From the NCBI GenBank assembly GCA_900319715.1, contig ONPM01000044.1:1-40953 (forward strand): DNA of 40,953 nt, given 5' to 3'. Shown here in pieces: positions 17,009-25,709 of this stretch. The notes under the pieces were generated by a model. It did not search any database. It was not told the DNA's origin and saw nothing but the letters and a program-made list of their open reading frames with translations. Within the stretch, counting starts at the first letter, position 1; each line of letters starts with the position of its first letter. Source of the stretch: an uncultured Prevotella sp. (GTDB lineage Bacteria > Bacteroidota > Bacteroidia > Bacteroidales > Bacteroidaceae). A program made the position numbers and the translations under genes.

Positions 17009-18010
17009 TTATATATCAGACTGCAAAGATAATGAATTAATTGTATCTGTGCAATAAAAAGTCGAAAATAATTCTTTCCTGACAGTTTCGAGGATCGTCA
17101 GGAGGTCTGACATCGTCTCGGCACGGAGCATGGCGATGCGCGTCTGGCGGAAGTTGGGGATGCCCTTGAAGATGGGTGTGGCAGCCAGATGGCGACGGGT
17201 ATGGAGGATGCCCCGCTTCTCGTCGATGCGCTCCACGTTGATGCGAAGGAGTTCCTCGAGCACGTCGAGTTTCTGGTCGGGGGAGAGAGCCTCGCGGCTG
17301 AAGATCCACGGGCAGCCGAAGGTGGCGCGCCCTATCATCACCGCATCCACACCATACTCGTCGAAGGCCTTGTCTGCCTCGTCGAGCGAATGGATGTCAC
17401 CATTGCCTATAATAGGAATATGGATGCGGGGGTTGCGCTTCACCTCGCCGATGAGCGTCCAGTCGGCATTGCCAGTGTACATCTGCGAACGGGTCCGGCC
17501 GTGGATAGTCAGCCCCTGTATGCCGCAGTCTTGCAATTGCTCGGCCAGCGAGGTGATGATCAGTTGTTCGTGGTTCCAGCCCAGACGGGTCTTCACGGTC
17601 ACAGGCAGTTTCACGGCGTCCACCACCTTCTGCGTGATCTCAAGCATCTTGGGGATGTTTTGCAGCATGCCGGCCCCAGCCCCCTTGCCAGCCACCTTCT
17701 TCACCGGACAGCCGAAGTTCAGGTCGATGAGGTCTGGCCCCGCCTGCTCCACGATCTTCGCCGCCTCCACCATCGCCTCCACGTCGCGACCGTAGATCTG
17801 GATGCCCACAGGTCGCTCCTCGTCGCTGATGGTGAGTTTCGAGATGGTCGACTTCACATCACGGATCAGCGCCTCAGCCGATACAAACTCGGTATAGACC
17901 ATCGCCGCTCCGAACCGCTTGCACAGCATCCGGAAGCCGATGTCCGTCACGTCCTCCATCGGGGCAAGGAACACAGGGCGCTCGCCGAAATCAATGTTGC
18001 CTATCTTCAT
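17009..18010 (-). CDS. dusB: tRNA-dihydrouridine synthase
   Basis: FMN- and NADPH-dependent enzyme reducing uridine to dihydrouridine in tRNA. Motifs FLAPMEDVTD, DLNFGCPVKKV (active-site Cys), VTVKTRLGW, GLTIHGRTRSQMYTG and IGNGDIHS are all present; 333 residues is normal. The DusB symbol reflects the best-known subfamily for this pattern; the exact subfamily was not tested. First gene of the minus-strand operon. Its -7 box ends only 7 nt before the ATG, suggesting a leaderless or nearly leaderless message. Confidence 0.93.
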   Translation of the reverse strand: MKIGNIDFGERPVFLAPMEDVTDIGFRMLCKRFGAAMVYTEFVSAEALIRDVKSTISKLTISDEERPVGIQIYGRDVEAMVEAAKIVEQAGPDLIDLNFGCPVKKVAGKGAGAGMLQNIPKMLEITQKVVDAVKLPVTVKTRLGWNHEQLIITSLAEQLQDCGIQGLTIHGRTRSQMYTGNADWTLIGEVKRNPRIHIPIIGNGDIHSLDEADKAFDEYGVDAVMIGRATFGCPWIFSREALSPDQKLDVLEELLRINVERIDEKRGILHTRRHLAATPIFKGIPNFRQTRIAMLRAETMSDLLTILETVRKELFSTFYCTDTINSLSLQSDI

Positions 18011-18017
18011 TCCGTCC

Positions 18018-18049
18018 GCAAAGATAATTAAAAAACCTGTAAGAGCAAA
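18018..18049 (-). promoter_or_regulatory. Promoter of the dus operon
   Basis: Minus strand TTTG (18049-18046), 19-nt spacer, TATCTTTGC (18026-18018). The start codon is at 18010, so transcription would begin at or within a few bases of the ATG. Confidence 0.75.
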
Positions 18050-18100
18050 GCGATTTGGGAAGATTAACGCAATTCGGCTTAAAATATAGTCCTGTCAATC

Positions 18101-18136
18101 ATGCACGTATTTGGTATGAGGCCCAAATATATGCAT
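18101..18136. promoter_or_regulatory. 36-bp palindromic operator, copy 1 (M23 gene)
   Basis: ATGCACGTATTTGG (18101-18114), 8-nt spacer, CCAAATATATGCAT (18123-18136); 12 of 14 positions are inverse-complementary. It ends exactly 30 nt before the -7 box TAACTTTGC at 18167-18175. No TTTG -33 element is present, as expected if an activator bound here replaces it. Confidence 0.85.
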
Positions 18137-18166
18137 GATTTTTTAAGGATTCTGGTTTTTATTTGT

Positions 18167-18175
18167 TAACTTTGC
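18167..18175 (+). promoter_or_regulatory. -7 box of the M23 gene
   Basis: TAACTTTGC, 33 nt before the start codon. The 45 nt around it are nearly the same as those before the M13 peptidase gene. Confidence 0.75.
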
Positions 18176-18208
18176 ATCCGATTTAAGTGAATATAAACAA
18201 GCATCGTC

Positions 18209-18733
18209 ATGAAACAGGCAATACACCTTAATATTCGTAGTATTTTAATGCTGGCTGTCCTCTTTGTCGGGGGACTGATACTGCTGACAGGCTGCTCGCG
18301 CAAAGTATATCCTTCAGACACAGAAGCAAGCGTCTCCAGACAATGGTGCTTCCCTCTGCCTGGTGCTAAGGTCATCAGCCCTTATGGCCAGCGCGGCGGG
18401 CGGCAGCATACAGGCGTCGACCTCAAGACGAAGGCCAAGGATAAGATCTATGCTGCCTTCGACGGCGAGGTGGTGTTCTCTGGCAAGTTCTCCGGCTACG
18501 GCAATCTGGTACGTATCAAGCACGCCAATGGCCTGGAGACCTATTACGGCCATAATTCCAAGAACATGGTCAAGGCAGGACAGCGTGTGAAAGCCGGGCA
18601 GGTGATAGCCCTCGTCGGACAGACAGGCCGCGCCACAACACCCCATCTGCACTTTGAGACCCGCATGAACGGCAAGCCACAGAACCCTGCCAACTACTTC
18701 AATCTGACCAATCACACTTTACGTAAACGCTAA
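18209..18733 (+). CDS. M23 (LytM-type) peptidoglycan endopeptidase lipoprotein
   Basis: A 174-residue envelope protein with a lipoprotein signal (lipobox LLTGCS, Cys about 29) and an M23 zinc endopeptidase domain. Zinc-site motifs HTGVDLKT and HLHFETRM are intact and GHNSKNMVKAGQRVKAGQVIALVG is typical, so it should cut peptide cross-bridges. It stands alone behind operator copy 1. Its leader and first 16 codons resemble those of the TPR-AraC regulator at 21057. Confidence 0.92.
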   Translation: MKQAIHLNIRSILMLAVLFVGGLILLTGCSRKVYPSDTEASVSRQWCFPLPGAKVISPYGQRGGRQHTGVDLKTKAKDKIYAAFDGEVVFSGKFSGYGNLVRIKHANGLETYYGHNSKNMVKAGQRVKAGQVIALVGQTGRATTPHLHFETRMNGKPQNPANYFNLTNHTLRKR

Positions 18734-18843
18734 ATACCCCCTGCCACTTTACCCTGTTAGTAATGCCTGTTTACTCCGTTACCGATGCCTCCTAACCTTA
18801 TAAAGGATAGGACTTTATCTATATAACTCCCTACACGGCTCTC

Positions 18844-18879
18844 ATGCACATATTTGGTATGAGGACCAAATGCGTGCAT
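18844..18879. promoter_or_regulatory. 36-bp palindromic operator, copy 2 (M13 gene)
   Basis: ATGCACATATTTGG (18844-18857), 8-nt spacer, CCAAATGCGTGCAT (18866-18879); 12 of 14 positions pair. Ends exactly 30 nt before the -7 box at 18910. Confidence 0.85.
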
Positions 18880-18909
18880 GATTTATTTATGATTCTCGTT
18901 TTTATTTGT

Positions 18910-18918
18910 TATCTTTGC
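18910..18918 (+). promoter_or_regulatory. -7 box of the M13 peptidase operon
   Basis: TATCTTTGC, 41 nt before the ATG, followed by CATCCGA as in the M23 promoter. Confidence 0.75.
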
Positions 18919-18959
18919 ATCCGAAACTATCAATTATACTTAAATAATTAAAAACGGTT

Positions 18960-21017
18960 ATGAAAAAAATGACTCGATGGATGCTGGCCGCCATCCTGAC
19001 TTTCTGCGGCGCGATGATGATGCTGACGGCTTGTACCGATGCGATCGGCACAGTAGATAATCCCGTCATTCCCGACCCGCCCTACGACCCTGCCGGAGAG
19101 TTGGCCAATGAGACCTTCATGCATGAAGACTGGATGGACCGCACCGTCAGGCCCGGCGACTCGTTCTGGAATTTTGCCATCGGCGGTTGGCTCAAGACGA
19201 GGGATGCCGACGACATTAGTACCAATCACCGACTTGCGAAGCACATCGATGAGAAACTCAAAAGCAATCTGGGCAACTGCGATTCGCCCGTGGCCGGCAA
19301 ACTGATCAAACTGATGACCCAGCCGGCACCAGAGAAGAGTGAGGAAATCAAGGTGATCAACGACTTCCTGGCGACGCTGAAAATGGACGGCGATATCAGC
19401 AAGGCCGACCTGATCAGGAATTTCGGTAAGCTGACGGACATAGGATGCCCTGCACTGGTGCGGATATCGGTAGAGTCCGTTAAAGGGAAAATAAAGAATG
19501 TCCTTGCCGCCGGAATGCCGTACAGTGCGCATTTCTGGGCAAGCTTGTTCATGGCGTTACAGGCTAATCATGGCAATACCAGGGGAATCAGTGAATCTGA
19601 TCCACCATATTTCATACTGCACGAACTGATGGGGTTGGACCTCGAATCGCCTGACATCAGTGCCAAGGTGGAGAAAATCCTTGAGATAGAGAATAAAATG
19701 GGTGCTTTGTATTATAGCTACAGTTTCTCGGATGAACAGACCGGCACAGTCAGAATCAAGCAGATCCAGCCCGCCACACTGCAATGCCTGAATGCCGCCG
19801 GCACACGGGCCGGGGAGGGTGAAAACCTGAAGGCGGCCTTCAACGAGGCCTTCCATGTAAACGAATCGACAATAATCAACAGTGACGTGGATAAGGCGCT
19901 GGCCTTGCTTGACGAATACAGCACCGACACCTGGCTGCTCTACCTGCAGTATTATATCTATGGCAGGTTCTCGTTCTTGTTCCGATATACTGATCATTAT
20001 GATGGGCAAGGTATCATCAAGCGTCTCTATACGCTGAATCCTACTGCCACCATGGACTATGATTTTTCCATACTCCTGGAGGATTGCGACGTGGAGGGTT
20101 GCCGCGAGATCCTGGAAAAGATGCGCCAACGCCTGGGGCAACGCATTGAGCAACTCGACTGGCTGGGCAGTGACACCAAGGCCAAGGCGCTGGAGAAATT
20201 GAAGTCGATGCACTTCACGGTGGGCAAGCCCGAACGTCTGTACAATGCCGACTTCGTACTGACGGGTAACACGGTCATAGAGGCCAGCATGCAGTATCTG
20301 AAACAGTACACTGACTACCTGCGCTCTTTAGACGGCCTGCCCACTAACGGCCATGCATGGGATTATGTCGCCAGTAATATCGGCCTATATTCCCCATCGA
20401 CAGTCAATGCCTTCTACATTCCTGATTGCAATGAACTTATCATCAACCCGGCATTTATCATGCCTGAAATGTTCCCCACCGACAAGAACAATGCCCAGCG
20501 TTATGCCACGGCTATGGTGTTTGGCCACGAAATGACTCACGGCTTCGATCCCCTTGGGGCACAGTATGATGCCAAGGGCATAAAGGTCAACTGGTGGACC
20601 GACGAAGATATGGCTCAATTCAAGCTGCAGCAGCAGAAGATGATTGACCGCTTCAACGAACTGGAACAGGCTCCGGGCCTGCCGGCAGACGGCGAGAAGA
20701 CGCTCGGCGAGAATATAGCTGACCAGGGCGGTGTGTCACTGGCCTACACCTTGTGGAAAGAACAACTGCAGGCCGAAGGACTCTCTGGCGAGGCCCTGCG
20801 CCACCAGCAGCGACAGTTCTTCCTTAGCTATGCCGACTTATGGCAAGCCTATGACACAGATGCGGACTTAAGAAAGAATATAAGTGATGCCCACTCCGCT
20901 AACCACAACCGCGTGAACGGTATTGCCCGGCTGATCGATGACTGGTACGACCTCTTCGGCGTGCAGCCAGGCGACAAACTCTACGTGAAGCCTGAGGACC
21001 GTGTGAAGATATGGTAG
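18960..21017 (+). CDS. M13 (neprilysin/PepO-type) metallopeptidase lipoprotein
   Basis: A 685-residue zinc endopeptidase anchored by a lipobox (MLTACTD, Cys about 25). M13 N-terminal region begins with RPGDSFWNFAIGGWL; catalytic zinc motif is VFGHEMTHGFDP (HExxH) and the third zinc ligand is in GENIADQGGVSLAY. Length fits the family. M13 enzymes cut oligopeptides. Behind operator copy 2 and followed after 39 nt by the TPR-AraC regulator, so probably co-transcribed with it. Confidence 0.94.
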   Translation: MKKMTRWMLAAILTFCGAMMMLTACTDAIGTVDNPVIPDPPYDPAGELANETFMHEDWMDRTVRPGDSFWNFAIGGWLKTRDADDISTNHRLAKHIDEKLKSNLGNCDSPVAGKLIKLMTQPAPEKSEEIKVINDFLATLKMDGDISKADLIRNFGKLTDIGCPALVRISVESVKGKIKNVLAAGMPYSAHFWASLFMALQANHGNTRGISESDPPYFILHELMGLDLESPDISAKVEKILEIENKMGALYYSYSFSDEQTGTVRIKQIQPATLQCLNAAGTRAGEGENLKAAFNEAFHVNESTIINSDVDKALALLDEYSTDTWLLYLQYYIYGRFSFLFRYTDHYDGQGIIKRLYTLNPTATMDYDFSILLEDCDVEGCREILEKMRQRLGQRIEQLDWLGSDTKAKALEKLKSMHFTVGKPERLYNADFVLTGNTVIEASMQYLKQYTDYLRSLDGLPTNGHAWDYVASNIGLYSPSTVNAFYIPDCNELIINPAFIMPEMFPTDKNNAQRYATAMVFGHEMTHGFDPLGAQYDAKGIKVNWWTDEDMAQFKLQQQKMIDRFNELEQAPGLPADGEKTLGENIADQGGVSLAYTLWKEQLQAEGLSGEALRHQQRQFFLSYADLWQAYDTDADLRKNISDAHSANHNRVNGIARLIDDWYDLFGVQPGDKLYVKPEDRVKIW

Positions 21018-21056
21018 TGCAGAGGTCGATTTGAGTGAACATAGACAAGCATCGTC

Positions 21057-22865
21057 ATGAAACAGACAGTACACCTTATTATTTATAGTATAATCGTGCT
21101 GGCTTTTGTGCGATGTGGGGATGGTAGTTCCGTAAGGCATCTGCCCCACTTGGGAGACACACCCTACCAACAGGATTCCATATTAGTGGCCTACGCTACT
21201 GATCCTAAGCGGGCACTCACGCTGCTCGACTCGGCATGGCTCTTAGGCAACGTCAGCGACTATCGCGCCCAGTTCATTCGCGCCAAGATCTACAGCAAGT
21301 CGCTTGTGGAGCAGCACCAGGACTCTGCCATCCTCATCTGCAAAGCCTTGCTCAACCACGACTCCGTGAGAAACGAGCCTACAGAGCAGATGAACATCCT
21401 CGACATGCTCATCGCCACCAGTCGTGCCAAGCCCGACTACGAGCAGTACTTGCATTGGGCTATGCAGAAAGCCGAACTCTGTCAGCAGCAGGGCGAGGAG
21501 ACCGAACGCTGGCGCACCGAGGCCGACATCGGACTGGTGATGACGCACCTGAGACAGGTGGACGAGGGACTCAGGAAACTCGACGAGGCCATCAGCCATC
21601 TCAACAGCCCTGGCAGCATCGACCGCATGGATGCCTTTATCGTCGCCGTGAAGCGCAAGATCAACGCGCTCAACGACTTGGGGCGCTATGCCGAGGTGAT
21701 TCCTCTGGCCCAGCGGATTCTCGACCGGCTGGACCATTATGAACAACACACCAAGGACTACGCCGAGGACAGTTATCGCCTATCATGGAGCGACCATCCC
21801 AACGACCGTGACCGCTATCTGGACTTCAGCCGTGCGCAGGCATGGGGATTCATGGCGCAGGCGCATGCCTGTTTGAGTGAAAAGGGAAAAGCGAATAGTG
21901 AAAAATCGGCTGCTGCACAAAAGGCAAAAGAGTATCTCGCGCTTTTCAACCAGAGCGGCTATGGTCATACATTCGGTGCCCGCCGCATGATAGCCCCCGC
22001 ACAGATGGCTCTTGGTATGTACGACGAGGCTCTGGCAACCTACACGGAGATAGAGCGCCGCATGGCTGCCGACACGCTCAATGAAGATTATGCTGTCATC
22101 CTACGCTCCCGCGCCATCGCCGCCAGGGCCAAAGGCAGGTTGGCTGAGGCCTACGACTATCAGGCGCGCTACGCAGCCCTTTCGAAAGCCGTCAGCGACA
22201 GCCTGCATAAGAGCGAGGCTCACGACTATGCAGCCCGTTACCGTGCCCAGGAACAACAGTTGCAGATACAGGAGAAGCAGGCTGAAGCCGAACGCTCCCA
22301 CATTGTCAGTCTCGCCATTGCCGTCGTTGCCTTGCTGGCCGCCGCCTTCGCCCTCTATTTCTTCCGCCAGAAACGGATTGTCAGCGAAAAGAACCGTGCA
22401 TTGGTACGTATGATCAGCGGTATGCCGCCCGAACCCGACGACGAGGCGGAAACCGTCGAAGAGAGCCGTGAAGTCCAAAATGCCGACGAGGCCGTCGAAG
22501 ATTCCGCCACAGACGACAATGCTGATGCCGACTTCTTCTCCACCATCGATGCCACCATCCGTTCCGAGCGCCTCTACTCCAACCTTACCCTGCAGCGTCA
22601 GGACATCTGCGACCGCTTCGGCATCCGTCGCCATACGCTCAACAACCTGCTCTCGACCTACGCCAATGGGCAGACCTTCCCCCAATATATCAATTCCCTG
22701 CGTATGGAGGAGGCCGTCATCCTGTTGCGTGACCATCCCGATATGACCCTCGCCGACATTGCTGCTGCCGTGGGGTTCACCCCTGCCAATCTGCGTGAGA
22801 AGTTCAAGCGCCAATATGGTATGACACCTGCAGAATACCAAAAGCAACGAGAAAAAATGTCATAA
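21057..22865 (+). CDS. Membrane-anchored TPR sensor with C-terminal AraC-type DNA-binding domain
   Basis: A 602-residue one-component regulator. Order: an N-terminal lipoprotein-like signal (LAFVRCGDG), an extracytoplasmic region of TPR-like helical repeats (about 40-390), a coiled stretch (AQEQQLQIQEKQAEAERS), one membrane segment (IVSLAIAVVALLAAAFALYF, about 418-440), an acidic linker, and an AraC HTH domain (about 505-595: DICDRFGIRRHTLNNLLS and LADIAAAVGFTPANLREKFKRQYGMTPAEY in two parts). A heptamer array at 21877-21904 lies in frame between TPRs (EKGKANSEKS). It may bind the 36-bp palindromes; this is inference. Confidence 0.85.
   Translation: MKQTVHLIIYSIIVLAFVRCGDGSSVRHLPHLGDTPYQQDSILVAYATDPKRALTLLDSAWLLGNVSDYRAQFIRAKIYSKSLVEQHQDSAILICKALLNHDSVRNEPTEQMNILDMLIATSRAKPDYEQYLHWAMQKAELCQQQGEETERWRTEADIGLVMTHLRQVDEGLRKLDEAISHLNSPGSIDRMDAFIVAVKRKINALNDLGRYAEVIPLAQRILDRLDHYEQHTKDYAEDSYRLSWSDHPNDRDRYLDFSRAQAWGFMAQAHACLSEKGKANSEKSAAAQKAKEYLALFNQSGYGHTFGARRMIAPAQMALGMYDEALATYTEIERRMAADTLNEDYAVILRSRAIAARAKGRLAEAYDYQARYAALSKAVSDSLHKSEAHDYAARYRAQEQQLQIQEKQAEAERSHIVSLAIAVVALLAAAFALYFFRQKRIVSEKNRALVRMISGMPPEPDDEAETVEESREVQNADEAVEDSATDDNADADFFSTIDATIRSERLYSNLTLQRQDICDRFGIRRHTLNNLLSTYANGQTFPQYINSLRMEEAVILLRDHPDMTLADIAAAVGFTPANLREKFKRQYGMTPAEYQKQREKMS
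21877..21904 (+). repeat. GTGAAAA-type heptamer array inside the TPR-AraC gene
   Basis: GTGAAAA, GGGAAAA, GCGAATA, GTGAAAA. Degenerate but in strict seven-base register. Confidence 0.7.
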
Positions 22866-22888
22866 TTTGCTTTAGAGTCCCGTTTCCG

Positions 22889-22924
22889 ATGCACGTATTT
22901 GGGTCATATCCCAAATGCGTGCAT
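22889..22924. promoter_or_regulatory. 36-bp palindromic operator, copy 3 (AraC operon)
   Basis: ATGCACGTATTTGG (22889-22902), 8-nt spacer, CCAAATGCGTGCAT (22911-22924); 13 of 14 positions pair, the best copy. Ends exactly 30 nt before the -7 box at 22955 although the intervening sequence differs from copies 1 and 2. Confidence 0.88.
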
Positions 22925-22954
22925 TGCTTTTGGGCTTTATCATTCCTTTTTCCG

Positions 22955-22963
22955 TATCTTTGC
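22955..22963 (+). promoter_or_regulatory. -7 box of the AraC-OMP operon
   Basis: TATCTTTGC, 21 nt before the ATG at 22985. Confidence 0.75.
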
Positions 22964-22984
22964 ACAAAATATTGAGAAATCAAC

Positions 22985-23335
22985 ATGAGTCAAGACCTCT
23001 TTAAGAAGATTAATGCTACTATCCGCAAGGAACGGCTTTATGCTGACATTGACTTAATGCGCGAAGATATCACGAGGCGCTTCGGTATTGGTCGCCACCG
23101 TTTGAACGATCTGCTGTCGGCTTATGCCGACGGTATGTCCTTCCCTCAGTACATCAATGCCATCCGTATGGAGGAAGCCTACATACTCCTCACAGACCGC
23201 CCGGAGATGACCATCGCCGAGGTGGCCTGTCATGTAGGATTCACCGCTCCTAATCTGCGTGAGCAGTTCAAGCGCTGTTACGGTATTACACCGGTGGAAT
23301 ACCGTGCAGGTTTGGTATCCGATGTGGATGACTAA
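22985..23335 (+). CDS. Stand-alone AraC-type DNA-binding protein
   Basis: A 116-residue protein consisting only of an AraC-family HTH domain (DITRRFGIGRHRLNDLLSAYADG and IAEVACHVGFTAPNLREQFKRCYGITPVEY). It is a clear paralogue of the C-terminal domain of the 602-residue regulator just upstream (shared pattern FF/LFKKIxATIRxERLY ... PQYINxxRMEEA). It has no sensor domain, so it may compete with or assist the membrane regulator. First gene of a five-gene unit behind operator copy 3. Confidence 0.88.
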   Translation: MSQDLFKKINATIRKERLYADIDLMREDITRRFGIGRHRLNDLLSAYADGMSFPQYINAIRMEEAYILLTDRPEMTIAEVACHVGFTAPNLREQFKRCYGITPVEYRAGLVSDVDD

Positions 23336-23343
23336 GTCAGTCT

Positions 23344-23937
23344 ATGGTAGTCATGGCCATGTTCGCCGTGATGCCTGCAAATGCTCAGGGAATTGCATTC
23401 GGTGTGAAGGGCGGTGTAAACTTTACCAAGATGAGCATCGACAATGATGCCGTCAATTCGGAGTCCGGCGTTGGCTTCTTTATCGGCCCGACGCTGAAGA
23501 TCGACTTCCTGCCGTTCCTCGGTATACAGGGATCTGTCATGTATGAGCAGGCCAATAGCAAGGTGGATGGCGAGAAGATCAAGCGTCAGAGCATCATTGT
23601 GCCCATCGACCTCCGCGTGAACCTTAAACTCAACGAGGATGCAGGCATCTATCTGGCAACGGGTCCGCAGGTTGGCTTCAATGTCGGTGAAAGTGATTTC
23701 TCCTGGAACGATACGAGTACCTACAAGAACACCTTCCAGATGAAGAAGTCGATGTTCAACTGGAACTTCGGCGCCGGTGCCATGTTGTCCAAGCACTTTG
23801 AGGTGGGTGTCGTCTACAGTCTCGGCATTTCCAAGACTGGTGAGTTGGAAGCAGAGATTGACAAGGCAAAGGCCAATAACAACGAACTCAAGCCCAAGTC
23901 CAGAACCTGGCAGATTTCCGCTACATATTTCTTCTAA
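23344..23937 (+). CDS. Outer-membrane beta-barrel (porin-family) protein
   Basis: A 197-residue small outer-membrane barrel: after Ala-Gln (PANAQ) the sequence alternates as in OmpA/OmpW-like barrels (GIAFGVKGGVNFTKM, FFIGPTLKIDFLPFLGIQGSVMYEQ, IYLATGPQVGFNVG) and ends in the aromatic TYFF. The signal peptide is unusually short (MVVMAMFAVMPANAQ) and has no Lys/Arg at its start; an in-frame stop (23329-23331) blocks extension. It begins 8 nt after the AraC stop, so the normal 5' end may have been lost. Confidence 0.82.
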   Translation: MVVMAMFAVMPANAQGIAFGVKGGVNFTKMSIDNDAVNSESGVGFFIGPTLKIDFLPFLGIQGSVMYEQANSKVDGEKIKRQSIIVPIDLRVNLKLNEDAGIYLATGPQVGFNVGESDFSWNDTSTYKNTFQMKKSMFNWNFGAGAMLSKHFEVGVVYSLGISKTGELEAEIDKAKANNNELKPKSRTWQISATYFF

Positions 23938-23940
23938 GGC

Positions 23941-25040
23941 ATGAGAAGACATCTGCGGTGGATGTTCACAATAGCCCTCGTCTACAGTTTTGCAGGCGAG
24001 GGTTTGGCACAGAAGAAGAACTTCTGGAAAGGTGTTGTGGCCTATTTTGACTCTTCTAACGTGAAGGGTGTCGACCCCGCCTATATCACTCAGCCCCAGA
24101 AGCCGTGGGCCCTTTCGATCAGATGAACTTGGAAGTGTCATCCACCATAGACGGCGAATTTACCACCCATATGCAGATCAAGCCTCCCGTCTCCACCTCT
24201 ATCGGTCTCTGGGCAGGCTATCGCGGATGGGGAGCCGGCTATTCCCTGTCGCTCTCTGGCAACAATGGCTACAGTTTCGCCATGAACATGGTGTCGCCCA
24301 GTTATGGCCTCAACCTTCGCATCAACCGTTTCAAGTTCGACAAGCCGAACGCATCCTTTTCGGCATCATCGCACGACGGCAGTTGGAGTCAGAGCGGCGA
24401 GTTTGACGAGGAATTCCTCAACGCGTTCCTAAGCAGCCCGATGAAGATCGGCATGCTCTCGTTCGACGGTTACTGGGTGTTCAATAAGAAACGCTTCTCC
24501 CTGCTGGCCGCCTACGACCAGTCCACCACCCAACTGCGCTCTGCAGGTTCACTCATCGCCGGCTTGATGTACTACTACCAGAAACTCGACTACGACAGTC
24601 CGAAGAACTTCTACTTCATCAAGAATGCGGGCGATGTGGCCCTGATGAAGGTCTATCAGGGCAGTATCGGCTTTGGCTATACCTACAATTGGGTGCCAGT
24701 CCGAGGCTTGGTGCTCAACGTGGTGGCCATGCCTGTGCTCACCCTGATCAACAAGGTGAAGTCGTCGCGCTATGAGATTATCCTTCCTGATGAAGGTGAA
24801 TACGATAGTTGGGACGCTGACAGTTATCTCAATGCCATCACGATGCGCCCAGCCGGCGAAGAGACGCTCAACGGCGGTGTCCGTCTGAACCTCGATCTGC
24901 GTATGGCAGCCTCCTACTGCTGGCGGGACTGGTATGTCGGCGCCACTGGCCAAGTCCACCGTTTTCGTTCAAACAATAATAACACTACTCTCAAACAGAC
25001 CGACTGGACCGTCAAGGCTTTCATCGGCATGAGACTATAA
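23941..25040 (+). pseudogene. DUF4421 outer-membrane protein interrupted by a frameshift
   Basis: The first 61 codons (23941-24126) give a signal peptide (MRRHLRWMFTIALVYSFAGEGLAQ) and the DUF4421 N-terminus (SSNVKGVDPAYITQPQKPWAL), then stop. The rest of the domain (QMNLEVSSTIDGEFTTHMQIKPPVSTSIG through FIGMRL) continues in another frame to 25040. The shift lies near 24105-24123. Neither part alone would make an exported barrel. It is a real frameshift, a sequencing error or, less likely, recoding. Starts 3 nt after the porin stop. The role of DUF4421 is unknown. Confidence 0.75.
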
Positions 25041-25057
25041 CATATTGAATGAGTGAT

Positions 25058-25684
25058 ATGAAACAAACGATTAAATGGGTGCTGGCCGCTACCCTGACAA
25101 GCGGCCTGAGTGTATCAGTAAATTCATGTTCTGGCAACATTGACAATGATGTAGTCCCCCAAGAGCACGGACAGTTGCTCGAAGTGTATGACGTGCAAGG
25201 CAGTACGGCTACGGCCCGTCTGACGGTCGACGGCAAGGTGCTGTTTACGACCAACGTGTGGATTGGTAAGAACGGCCTTGGCAAGACAGGTGAGGGAGAC
25301 TCCAAGACTCCAACAGGCACCCTCCGTCCACTGAGCGCCTTTGGCATCAAGCCAAACCCCGGCACCACGATGCCTTACATCGACGTGAAGCCCACTACCT
25401 TCGCCTGTGACGACAACTGCGAATACTACAACCAGATTATCGACACCGCCGCTGTACACCACAAGTGTGGCGGCGAGGAAATGTACTCCTACCAGCCACA
25501 GTACAACTACGGCATCGCCACCGACTTCAACAAGGAGTGCATCTATCCCAAGGGCAGCGCCATCTTCATCCATGTAAAAGGCACAAAGGGCTACACGGGT
25601 GGATGCATTGCTTTCGATGAAGATCGCATGATCGAGATTCTGCGCAACTGTGACATGTCGCTGGTTGTAAAGGTCAGGGAATAG
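25058..25684 (+). CDS. L,D-transpeptidase family (YkuD-like) protein
   Basis: A 208-residue exported protein with a lipoprotein-like signal (SVNSCSG) followed by a YkuD-type domain: WIGKNGLGKTGEGDSKTPTG, LSAFGIKP, and the catalytic region IFIHVKGTKGYTGGCIAFDED (His and Cys). The family forms 3-3 peptidoglycan cross-links or attaches proteins to the wall. I start it at the ATG at 25058 (MKQTIKWVLAATL); an in-frame ATG at 25049 would add MSD. The signal peptide resembles that of the M13 peptidase (WVLAATLT versus WMLAAILT). Confidence 0.85.
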   Translation: MKQTIKWVLAATLTSGLSVSVNSCSGNIDNDVVPQEHGQLLEVYDVQGSTATARLTVDGKVLFTTNVWIGKNGLGKTGEGDSKTPTGTLRPLSAFGIKPNPGTTMPYIDVKPTTFACDDNCEYYNQIIDTAAVHHKCGGEEMYSYQPQYNYGIATDFNKECIYPKGSAIFIHVKGTKGYTGGCIAFDEDRMIEILRNCDMSLVVKVRE

Positions 25685-25709
25685 ATATAAAGGATAATAT
25701 CATTAAAAG

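Noticed and set aside
22985-23335. The stand-alone AraC protein as a broken fragment of a TPR-AraC gene.
   Set aside because: It has its own operator, promoter and correctly placed start codon, so it looks like a real small gene.
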